DNA of 11,397 bases from Candidatus Thorarchaeota archaeon SMTZ1-83. GTDB lineage: Archaea > Asgardarchaeota > Thorarchaeia > Thorarchaeales > Thorarchaeaceae. This document shows positions 1 through 5,785 of this stretch, piece by piece (positions within the stretch are counted from its first letter, which is position 1; each line of letters opens with the position of its first letter). The translations under genes were made by a program, and so were the position numbers. The stretch is taken from the NCBI GenBank assembly GCA_001563325.1, contig LRSK01000056.1, positions 1-11,397 of the forward strand, in the 5' to 3' direction. The notes under the pieces were generated by a model. The model did not search any database and had not been told where the DNA came from. It worked only from the letters and a program-made list of their open reading frames with translations.

Positions 1-839
1 AGAGCCAATAGCCCTATACCGCCTAGCAGAAGAATCAGACCGATGCCGATTCCGCCGGCCCGGAAAGCCATCGATCGAGGATACTTGCTCTCAATGACAT
101 AGCCTGTGGCGGCTGCCACAGAGGCCTTGTATTTGCTGTTCCCGTATCGGTACTCTAGTTCCCATACAGGAACGTGAATGAGAAACGTTTCCCCGATGTC
201 TATTTTGTCGTCACGTTCCTCAACCTTGTCGACTTCGTCCATAATAAGGGCAGTCTGACGCTCATAGGCAATCGACTTCGCCTGCTTCTTGGCATCCTCC
301 TCAGAAACCATGCTGTGTAAGACATTTCCGTCGAACTCTTCGGCATGAGCATGGCTGAAGAATTCCTTGGCTCTAGTTGGTATCGGATGTCGCGCCACGT
401 CCTCGTCAACCCCTGCCACTGCAGCTATGCTGACCTCGTGACGCCTTGTGAACTGGCCCGACTCTGGTTTCCAGAAGTAGTCGAACCGCTTGTATGCTCC
501 ACGACGCTGCGGCCACTCATCGTAGAAGTTGGCGTCTCTTCCTAGACCGCGGTATGTCGAATGTGAGTCGACTCTGCTAATCCAGAAAGGATACCATATT
601 TGCTCATACTTCACGAATCGAGCTTTGGCTGGAAGGTCAGATGGTGCCCCCAGCTGTTTTGAAACCCAGTCGAGAAGGGTAGTCTGCGCTTCCGATTGGT
701 CAAAATGCACTCGAATCATGTAGTGGTCTGTGAACTTGGCTCCTGCAGTGGTCTGTGCGGTCCCACAATAGGGACAGACAAGCAGTACATCACCACGCCC
801 AGCCTCAAAGTTTGCATCACAAAACGCGCATCTCGCCAT
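1..839 (-). CDS. Zinc-ribbon membrane protein, C-terminus cut by window edge
   Basis: The frame reads 279 codons from ATG at 839 to the left edge without a stop, so the C-terminus is outside the window. Residues 4-25 form a four-cysteine zinc ribbon (CAFC and CPYC pairs). Around residues 80-95 is a module with the pattern WYPFWISRV. Near residues 220-255 is a second module, with the pattern PVWELEYRYG then YKASV and a TGYVIES turn. Residues from about 261 are strongly hydrophobic (GIGIGLILLLGGIGLL) and are the start of a membrane helix. It resembles its upstream neighbour (844-1902) in layout: ribbon, aromatic beta modules, membrane anchor, so the two are probably paralogues. The start sits 4 nt after the neighbour's stop with GGGGTG just upstream, suggesting translational coupling. 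The layout recalls bacterial TFIIB-type zinc-ribbon membrane proteins such as B. subtilis YdjG, but that is from memory. Function unknown. Confidence 0.8.
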   Translation of the reverse strand, partial: MARCAFCDANFEAGRGDVLLVCPYCGTAQTTAGAKFTDHYMIRVHFDQSEAQTTLLDWVSKQLGAPSDLPAKARFVKYEQIWYPFWISRVDSHSTYRGLGRDANFYDEWPQRRGAYKRFDYFWKPESGQFTRRHEVSIAAVAGVDEDVARHPIPTRAKEFFSHAHAEEFDGNVLHSMVSEEDAKKQAKSIAYERQTALIMDEVDKVEERDDKIDIGETFLIHVPVWELEYRYGNSKYKASVAAATGYVIESKYPRSMAFRAGGIGIGLILLLGGIGLLA

Positions 840-843
840 TTGA

Positions 844-1902
844 TCACCCCTTCTTCTCCCGCTGGGTCATTATCAGCACTCTAAACCCAGCTATAGCCAT
901 TATGATTCCGACGATGACAAGCGCCACCCCAAGAATGAGCATTGTTGGGGGTTCAACTGAAAGATTATCGTAGGCAAGCTGACCACCGAATGTGGCGAGG
1001 ACTATTCCTAGTAGTCCCAGGAACGTCCACATGGCACGCTGGGCCTTTGTGATAGGAATCTCTCCGAGCACTACTTTCCCAGAATGTCCATCCAGGGCGG
1101 CCTTGTATAGGTCACCCTCGAACTTGTACCTGACGAGTGAGAATGGTGCCTGTAGGTAGGTCGTTCCTCTTACTTGTGTATCGGTCCTACAATCGAACAA
1201 CTCAGTCAAAGCGCTATTCGCCTGAGATCTATGTCGATCAGCGACCCTGCCATGAACTGTCTTCTCGAACTCTTCCTGGCCAATCTCTGCATTGAGAACG
1301 GTCATGTCGACCTCGTCGCCGCGTACTGTGGATTTCAGGTCCTTGATTTTCTCAAAGTTGTAAGGCTCAGTATTCTTGATGTCGACCTTCTCCAGATACT
1401 CTTCGAGACCATAGAATCTAGCACCCTTGCGAGCTAACAGACGCTCATCGGTGTCAGTATGAATCTCGTCTTGGACCGGTACGTATCCCGGTTCATAATC
1501 GGTATAGGTTTCGGTCCTTGTCTTTCCTTCCGAGTCCCGCACAGTCCTAGTCTTTTGGACAGGAACCTGAACTGTCTTGTAGCCCTTATACCAAGTGTCA
1601 GCCTTCACCTTCGAAGTCCACACTGGTACGAATATGATCTTGTTCTCGACTACTTCCACCTTCTGTGGTAGAGACTTGTTCATGCCCTTGTTCTTGTCTA
1701 AGAACTGACGGAAGCCCTGTAGACGTTCATCAATGTCCACACCGGATTCCATGAGATGGTCGCCAATGGCCTTTCCTTCGATGGTGGTGGTGCTGCCACA
1801 ATAGGTGCACGTGATAACAACATCGTCAGGACCGGTCTTGACATTGCCGCTGCAGACAGGACATTTGAAGACGTCCACTGCTTGTGCTTCAGAACTCATC
1901 AT
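844..1902 (-). CDS. Zinc-ribbon protein with two C-terminal membrane helices
   Basis: This is a 352-residue protein. Residues 14-35 form a zinc ribbon (CPVC, then CTYC after 14 residues). A module at about 88-150 begins with FVPVWTSKV and contains a charged, Thr/Tyr-rich segment (KTRTVRDSEGKTRTETYTDY). A later module (APFSLVRYKFEG, YKAAL, GKVVLGE) is followed by two membrane helices at about 290-309 and 320-344 and a basic tail (QREKKG). The ribbon and soluble part are probably cytoplasmic. The start at 1902 (or the adjacent ATG at 1899) is chosen because GGAG lies 5-8 nt upstream. An in-frame ATG at 1965 would place the TATA-like element and the SD inside the gene. It is the first gene of a two-gene unit with its shorter paralogue downstream. 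The family looks like the widespread, uncharacterised TFIIB-type zinc-ribbon membrane proteins; whether the ribbon binds nucleic acid or protein cannot be told. Confidence 0.85.
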   Translation of the reverse strand: MMSSEAQAVDVFKCPVCSGNVKTGPDDVVITCTYCGSTTTIEGKAIGDHLMESGVDIDERLQGFRQFLDKNKGMNKSLPQKVEVVENKIIFVPVWTSKVKADTWYKGYKTVQVPVQKTRTVRDSEGKTRTETYTDYEPGYVPVQDEIHTDTDERLLARKGARFYGLEEYLEKVDIKNTEPYNFEKIKDLKSTVRGDEVDMTVLNAEIGQEEFEKTVHGRVADRHRSQANSALTELFDCRTDTQVRGTTYLQAPFSLVRYKFEGDLYKAALDGHSGKVVLGEIPITKAQRAMWTFLGLLGIVLATFGGQLAYDNLSVEPPTMLILGVALVIVGIIMAIAGFRVLIMTQREKKG

Positions 1903-1903
1903 C

Positions 1904-1919
1904 AACTCTCCTGAGAGTT
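1904..1919. promoter_or_regulatory. Perfect 7-bp inverted repeat over the SD of the zinc-ribbon gene
   Basis: On the minus strand the leader reads AACTCTC-AG-GAGAGTT, a perfect dyad that ends one base before the ATG at 1902. The SD (AGGAGAG) is inside it. In RNA it could fold as a 6-bp stem with a CAGG loop and hide the SD. In DNA it could be an operator close to the predicted transcription start. Either role is inference. Confidence 0.5.
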
Positions 1920-1943
1920 TCTGGGGCAACGTCGTTCTGGAGG

Positions 1944-1952
1944 CATTTAAGA
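1944..1952 (-). promoter_or_regulatory. TATA-like box for the zinc-ribbon gene pair
   Basis: The minus strand reads TCTTAAATG here, about 46 nt upstream of the ATG at 1902. An archaeal start site about 25 nt downstream would leave a leader of roughly 20 nt containing the SD, which is consistent spacing. It lies in the 113-nt gap after the tRNA synthetase gene, so the pair could be transcribed independently of trpS. Confidence 0.45.
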
Positions 1953-2015
1953 CTTCGTCACACATCTGGTAAAGCAGGTGGGAACATTACTGACGGAAGA
2001 ATGGAGCCCCCGTGC

Positions 2016-3161
2016 TCATCTCTTGATATCGTCACGGAGTCTAGAAGCTGAGAATTCTTCCACGCGGTCCTTGACATCCTCTCTGGCAGCTTGGTGTTTC
2101 TCGAGAAACTCGACCATGCGCGGGGCAAGAATCTGTTTACATTCTCCACAGAGGATCTCGCCGCCCCTACACTGCCGTTCAATGTCTTCAAGCTCTTTGT
2201 CATCAGGCATGAACATGAATTCGTAATACTTGAAGACGCTACATATGTCTGGGTTGGCTCCCAATCTTCGCTGTTCCTCCACCGTGGCGCGTCCACCGGT
2301 GAATGCATTCATGACCTTCTTCTTTGCCATTTTGAGGGTGTCCGTTGTAAAGATTGTAGACATAGGGTCGGATGCTGACATCTTCCCTCCCTCCTTCAGG
2401 CCTGGAATGAATCTATTCTGAATGGAGGCGGGCTTGTAGAAGCCAACCCTCTCAGCTACATCACGTGTGACTCGCCAGTAGGGATCCTGATCAATTGCGC
2501 AGGGTATTATGCAAGGGGTCTTCTCTCCATACAACCATGAGTGAATGAAAGCAGGAACAGCCTGCATCGCGGGAAACCAGATTCCGCCAATGTTCATGCT
2601 GTTGTCGAAGCCAAAGACGGCCCTTGCTGCCGAGAATGTGACCTTCTTGGCCACTTGAACAGCTATCTCGTACAGAAGATCGATGTGTTCTATGTCCTCG
2701 ATGATGAAAGTTTTCTCAGGCTCGAATCCGAGAGCGATCAGGTCGAGCGTATTCTCATAAGTGAATCTCCTTACATCGTCAAGACTAAGCTGGGGCTCAA
2801 ACACGAACTTCTCATCATTTGTCATCTGGAAGTAGAGTCGCGTGTCGAAGCGGTCCTGCATCCACTTGGTGAACATCCATGTGGGAAGATGGCCGATGTG
2901 AGTATGGCCGCTTGGACCTCGGCCAGTGTAGAGTGTGAACTTGTTCTTCCTCTCATACTCATCAAGGATCCAATTGAGGTCACGGTGGGAGAAGAAGTAA
3001 TCACGCTCAAGCATGATGTGCTTCTCTTTTGTGATCTTGTACATTCTTTGCTTGAGTTGGGGAGTGATTCGCTCTGTTCCAAACTCCTTGATCAGGCGGT
3101 CGTAGTCGATCTTCCCCTTGACTTCCCAGGGAGTCACGACCATTTCTTCTTCTTCACCCAT
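2016..3161 (-). CDS. trpS: Tryptophanyl-tRNA synthetase (archaeal/eukaryotic type)
   Basis: This 381-residue class I aminoacyl-tRNA synthetase charges tRNA-Trp with tryptophan using ATP, in the cytoplasm. The Rossmann-fold signature is complete: GRGPSGHTHIGHL at 80-92 holds the HIGH motif (88-91), and KMSAS at 260-264 is the KMSKS loop. The segment IPCAIDQDPYWR (219-230) and the ending with a CxxC-like pair (LCGEC, 338-341) match the archaeal/eukaryotic branch of TrpRS rather than the shorter bacterial one. TyrRS is the nearest alternative, but the GRGPSG and AIDQDPY segments favour TrpRS. The start is placed at ATG 3161, 8 nt after GAGGG. An in-frame TTG at 3167 would leave only about 2 nt to that SD. 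No essential motif is missing. It is divergent from the amphi-Trp/PhoU/antiporter operon across a 174-nt gap. Confidence 0.95.
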   Translation of the reverse strand: MGEEEEMVVTPWEVKGKIDYDRLIKEFGTERITPQLKQRMYKITKEKHIMLERDYFFSHRDLNWILDEYERKNKFTLYTGRGPSGHTHIGHLPTWMFTKWMQDRFDTRLYFQMTNDEKFVFEPQLSLDDVRRFTYENTLDLIALGFEPEKTFIIEDIEHIDLLYEIAVQVAKKVTFSAARAVFGFDNSMNIGGIWFPAMQAVPAFIHSWLYGEKTPCIIPCAIDQDPYWRVTRDVAERVGFYKPASIQNRFIPGLKEGGKMSASDPMSTIFTTDTLKMAKKKVMNAFTGGRATVEEQRRLGANPDICSVFKYYEFMFMPDDKELEDIERQCRGGEILCGECKQILAPRMVEFLEKHQAAREDVKDRVEEFSASRLRDDIKR

Positions 3162-3220
3162 TGTCAAATCCCTCTAAACCTAGGACCTGTGGAGATTGCG
3201 CTTCTCAGGCGGCTGGTTCG

Positions 3221-3230
3221 CAATTAAGGG
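3221..3230 (-). promoter_or_regulatory. Weak TATA-like element for trpS
   Basis: The minus strand reads CCCTTAATTG about 64 nt upstream of the trpS ATG. It would give a leader of roughly 40 nt. It is the best AT-rich candidate in the divergent gap for this direction, but its match to an archaeal TATA box is poor. Confidence 0.25.
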
Positions 3231-3240
3231 TGATGGTTCC

Positions 3241-3309
3241 TTCTGATACGAATGTTGCTTCGTTTGGTCCAAAGAGCTACTCTAAAAAGGCAGGGTTTCT
3301 GATACGCAT
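3241..3309. repeat. Direct repeat pair bracketing the operon promoter
   Basis: TTCTGATACG occurs at 3241-3250 and again at 3297-3306, both on the plus strand. Extended to 13 bases the copies are TTCTGATACGAAT and TTCTGATACGCAT, a 12/13 match, with starts 56 bp apart. One copy is upstream of the TATA-like box at 3281-3290; the other overlaps the predicted transcription start. This is the geometry of paired regulator sites; the regulator is unknown. Confidence 0.6.
3281..3290 (+). promoter_or_regulatory. TATA-like box for the amphi-Trp/PhoU/antiporter operon
   Basis: TCTAAAAAGG lies about 50 nt upstream of the ATG at 3336. It predicts transcription from about 3310 and a leader of roughly 26 nt carrying the GAGGAG SD at 3324-3329. 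Confidence 0.45.
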
Positions 3310-3317
3310 AGAAAGAG

Positions 3318-3329
3318 CTCCATGAGGAG
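3318..3329 (+). promoter_or_regulatory. Small CTCC/GGAG hairpin containing the SD of the amphi-Trp gene
   Basis: CTCC-ATGA-GGAG is a 4-bp stem with a 4-nt loop, and the GGAG arm is the SD, 6 nt before the ATG at 3336. The stem is short, so an effect on translation is only possible. It is noted because similar arrangements occur at 1904-1919 and 5771-5782. Confidence 0.3.
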
Positions 3330-3335
3330 AAGACC

Positions 3336-3593
3336 ATGGACATCGATCAGTTTGAGTTCGAAGAGGAACTCACACAGAACGCTCTTGCAGATCTGCTGGA
3401 GAAGGTAGCGGATGAGATTCGGAAAGGTGAGAGTCTTGAGCTGCCCATGCCAAGCCTGCGGGAAGGTGTGATTACTCTACCTCTAAATGAGCCAATAGAA
3501 ACAGGAATAGAAGTCAAGCTTCGAAAGAGCAAGATTCGCTTGAACATCGCTCTTGGCTGGACTAGATTTGACTTTGCGGAGGTAGGAGATTGA
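3336..3593 (+). CDS. Amphi-Trp domain protein
   Basis: This 85-residue protein matches what I know of the amphi-Trp domain: an N-terminal FEFEEELTQ strand, an amphipathic helix (NALADLLEKVADEIRKGES), then short strands (GVITLPLNEP, GIEVKLRKSKIRLNIALGW) ending on the conserved Trp. The family is small, mostly archaeal and without an established function. A short extension (TRFDFAEVGD) follows the usual end. The start is ATG 3336, with GAGGAG 6 nt upstream. It is the first gene of an operon: its stop overlaps the TTG start of the PhoU-like gene by 4 nt. The context suggests a link to phosphate or ion homeostasis, which is inference. No signal peptide or membrane segment is seen; it is probably cytosolic. 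Confidence 0.8.
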   Translation: MDIDQFEFEEELTQNALADLLEKVADEIRKGESLELPMPSLREGVITLPLNEPIETGIEVKLRKSKIRLNIALGWTRFDFAEVGD

Positions 3594-4213
3594 CCGAAGA
3601 ACCTATTGAGAGAGCCGATATTGTAGATGGCCTCGAAAGAATCTCTGAACACTTAGAGAGAATAAGCGCCGCAGTTGATGATGAAATATGTAGAACGATA
3701 ACGGGCGAGTGTGAATCTGATTGGGTAACCTCGAGAGAAGTCATCGCCTCCGAGTTCGCGTCGATGATTCCACTGTTCCGATTGACCTTTCGACTTCCAG
3801 CCAATGAAACTGGACTAGTGGCACTAGATGCCATGTCAACCTTACTCAAGATAGAGGGAGCGTATCATCGCATTGTGCTGATGGTTGATATGATTAGGGA
3901 TGTCGATTTCGAGTCCATATACATGGACTCGCTCGGCTCGATCTCCAAGAAAGTGCGAGAATCCGTCTTCGCTCTCAAGAACATGGCCCTTGAGTACAGG
4001 GAGAATCCAGAGGTCTTCAGTCAGGGTAGGGAAACTATCTCGCAACTTGAGCGGGAGGTTGATGAGGAGAATATCATAATCTGCAGACAAATCTCTGTGG
4101 CGACAGGTGGACACTCAGATTTTGTGTGCTACGTGATGAGACAGATTGTCGGAGAGCTGGAGCGCATAACAGACCATATAGAGGACTTGGTGGAGATACT
4201 CGAAGGGCTATGA
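3590..4213 (+). CDS. PhoU-like helical protein
   Basis: This 207-residue, all-helical protein has the two-bundle layout of PhoU/DUF47 proteins. The N-terminal helix reads LERISEHLERISAAVDDEI (15-33). The second half has REVDEENIIICRQIS (155-169) and the C-terminal LERITDHIEDLVEIL (190-204), close to the ERIxDHAxNIxE pattern of PhoU. PhoU-type proteins bind metals and regulate phosphate or cation transporters. It sits directly before an antiporter gene, so control of that transporter is a reasonable inference. The start is TTG at 3590, sharing TTGA with the stop of the amphi-Trp gene. A full GGAGGT lies at 3578-3583 with a 6-nt spacer, which makes the rare start convincing. No membrane segment is present. 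It could equally be classed as DUF47; the homology is judged from motifs alone. Confidence 0.75.
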   Translation: MTEEPIERADIVDGLERISEHLERISAAVDDEICRTITGECESDWVTSREVIASEFASMIPLFRLTFRLPANETGLVALDAMSTLLKIEGAYHRIVLMVDMIRDVDFESIYMDSLGSISKKVRESVFALKNMALEYRENPEVFSQGRETISQLEREVDEENIIICRQISVATGGHSDFVCYVMRQIVGELERITDHIEDLVEILEGL

Positions 4214-4223
4214 GGTGACAGTT

Positions 4224-4271
4224 TTGGCTGCCGAGCAGTACCTACTTGTCGGAATTCTCATTATCAGCTAA
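4224..4271 (+). pseudogene. Displaced 5' end of the antiporter gene (broken frame)
   Basis: TTG at 4224 is preceded by GAGGTGA at 4212-4218 with a 5-nt spacer, the same start style as the PhoU-like gene. It opens a frame coding MAAEQYLLVGILIIS and then TAA at 4269. GTG at 4215 in the same frame would add MTV. This peptide is what the first half-helix of an NhaP-type antiporter looks like. The antiporter then continues in a different frame within a few bases (LTLAAVLFYAGLTLN). The part usually found between, the rest of helix 1 and helix 2, is absent. I read this as an internal deletion of perhaps 140-170 bp that also shifted the frame, or an assembly error of the same size. The size is inferred from the family layout and was not measured. 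Confidence 0.65.
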
Positions 4272-4282
4272 CTCTTGCAGCA

Positions 4283-5710
4283 GTGCTTTTCTACGCTGGT
4301 CTAACTCTAAATGTAAAGGAACTCAGACTATCTATCACATCTGTGTTATTGCTGGCAACACTTGGAGTGCTGCTGACTTCGCTGATTGCCGGTTCTACCA
4401 TTCTTTTTTTTGTAGCAGGTATTGGACCGACTGCATTCCTAATTGGTGCTATCCTTTCGCCTACCGACCCCGCCGCATTGTTCTCAGTTCTTGAAACGGG
4501 AGGCCTAAGGGTAAAACGAAAGCTGTTCGCGATACTGGAAGGCGAGGCTGTTTTCAATGATGCCACCAGTGTAGTTCTCGTCCTAACCGTCTTTGAGCCA
4601 TTGGTTGTGACTGCACTCCAACAAGAACCAGCTTTCATCCTAGTCGAGTTCATCCTCAGTATGGGTCTCGGCGTGGTCATCGGATTTGGAGTGGCCTACG
4701 GAGTAGGATGGCTCCTTCACATAACAGGAGAGGACACCAACATATCTATTCTAACAGCCGCCACTCCAATTCTTGCCTACGGCATAGGAGAGCTCTTTTC
4801 TCTGATTCTGGAGGGTGCTAATCTGGCAGGCGTGCATCCTGGGGCTTTGGCTTGTGTCTTCACCGGCATCTTCATGGCTAATGCAAGGAAGATCGGGCTT
4901 GATGTTCTGCCGCAGAAGTCTATGAGGGGAGTCATGAAGAACGTTTCTTTCGCATTCGAGATTGTAGTCTTCATTCTGCTAGGATTCACTCTTGACGTGG
5001 CGTTCCTCGTCACAAGTGAAGGAACTGTGATATCGGGAATAATCGTCGCCCTCTTGGTCATCTTCGTCGCCAGGCCGGTATCTGTCTTCTTGGTGACAGC
5101 TCCAGATCGCAGCATGGGTGTTCGAGAGCGATTCTTCCTTAGCTGGGCAGGAGTGAAGGGCGTGGCAAGTGCAGCCTTAGCTGCAATATCCGTTGGAATA
5201 ATCACGGAATATCAAGAACCCGGCTACATAGACCTTGGCAACAATATTAGCTCGATTGTGTTCATAGTGCTTATGATAAGCCTGGTTCTGCAGGGCCTCA
5301 CCACACCAATTCTAGCGAGAAAACTGAACCTGATTGAAGAGGCTGATTTGACTGAAGAGATCTCAGCTCACAGGAACGCCACAAGACATGCGCTTCTCCA
5401 GCTTGTTGACATGTATACGGAAGGCAAAATCCCTAAGGACCTGTACTCCAGAATGAAGGTGGAACTTGAAGAAGAGATCTTCAGACTCGAAGATGAACTC
5501 AGGAAACTCGTTGCTGACAAAAGAGCACGTGAGCAAGAACTAGAAGTCCGCGAACAAATCCTTTTAGAGAAACTGAACTATCTTCGCAACGAATATGAAA
5601 GTGGAAGACTCTCAGAGGTTGCCTATGAAGACGAGAGGGGAGATATCGAAGCAGAAATAGAGGATGTCATCATGCGACTGAAGCTCACGAAACGGGGCAG
5701 GAATGTGTAG
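4283..5710 (+). CDS. Cation:proton antiporter, CPA1/NhaP type, N-terminus disrupted
   Basis: The 475-residue frame from GTG 4283 covers most of an NhaP-type Na+(K+)/H+ antiporter of the membrane. It has FYAGLTLNVKEL (3-14), SPTDP (59-63), EGEAVFNDA (86-94, with the Asn92-Asp93 pair that marks the CPA1 ion site), VARP (262-265) and WAGVKGVASAALA (288-300). In the last motif Lys292 stands where family members usually have Arg. About ten hydrophobic helices are visible. From about residue 350 a charged, cytoplasmic helical tail follows, with two similar units at 372-410 and 431-467. GTG 4283 is only the first possible start in this frame. It has no SD, and similarity extends upstream of it (LTLAA). 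The genuine start signal is at 4224 in another frame (separate entry). If the sequence is correct the protein lacks helices 1-2 and may be inactive; the remaining frame shows no other damage. Confidence 0.8.
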   Translation: MLFYAGLTLNVKELRLSITSVLLLATLGVLLTSLIAGSTILFFVAGIGPTAFLIGAILSPTDPAALFSVLETGGLRVKRKLFAILEGEAVFNDATSVVLVLTVFEPLVVTALQQEPAFILVEFILSMGLGVVIGFGVAYGVGWLLHITGEDTNISILTAATPILAYGIGELFSLILEGANLAGVHPGALACVFTGIFMANARKIGLDVLPQKSMRGVMKNVSFAFEIVVFILLGFTLDVAFLVTSEGTVISGIIVALLVIFVARPVSVFLVTAPDRSMGVRERFFLSWAGVKGVASAALAAISVGIITEYQEPGYIDLGNNISSIVFIVLMISLVLQGLTTPILARKLNLIEEADLTEEISAHRNATRHALLQLVDMYTEGKIPKDLYSRMKVELEEEIFRLEDELRKLVADKRAREQELEVREQILLEKLNYLRNEYESGRLSEVAYEDERGDIEAEIEDVIMRLKLTKRGRNV

Positions 5711-5733
5711 ACTTTGGACTAGCGATGACCACG

Positions 5734-5741
5734 CATATATG
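5734..5741 (+). promoter_or_regulatory. TATA box for the P-type ATPase gene
   Basis: CATATATG lies 45-52 nt upstream of the ATG at 5786. Transcription about 25 nt downstream gives a leader of about 22 nt containing the GGAGG. It suggests the ATPase can be expressed separately from the antiporter operon, from which it is split by 75 nt. Confidence 0.5.
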
Positions 5742-5770
5742 AAGCCATTGAACTAGACACTCTCAACGTC

Positions 5771-5782
5771 GGAGGATTCTCC
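5771..5782 (+). promoter_or_regulatory. SD of the ATPase gene inside a small GGAG/CTCC hairpin
   Basis: GGAG-GATT-CTCC forms a 4-bp stem with a 4-nt loop. GGAGG (5771-5775) is the SD, with a 10-nt spacer to ATG 5786. The stem is short and any regulatory effect is speculative. Confidence 0.35.
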
Positions 5783-5785
5783 ATA

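Noticed and set aside
1903..1965. Longer N-terminus for the zinc-ribbon protein from ATG 1965
   Set aside because: It would place the TATA-like box and the AGGAG inside the coding region. The ATG pair at 1902/1899 has a well-spaced SD and starts just before the zinc ribbon.
2541..3227. Long open frame (228 codons) on the plus strand
   Set aside because: It lies entirely opposite trpS, has no SD or recognisable motif, and its reading is explained by the codon usage of the real gene on the other strand.
4215..4283. Programmed frameshift joining the two antiporter frames
   Set aside because: A shift alone cannot restore the missing helix 1-2 region, and no slippery heptamer or obvious stimulatory stem is seen at the stop. 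A deletion or assembly error explains both facts.
4246..4494. Alternative open frame overlapping the antiporter start
   Set aside because: Its translation is Cys/Ser/Arg-rich and shows no antiporter features, while the overlapping frame matches the family throughout. It is a shadow.
4777..5205. Minus-strand open frame of 142 codons opposite the antiporter
   Set aside because: The translation is low-complexity and basic, with no start signal, opposite conserved antiporter helices.
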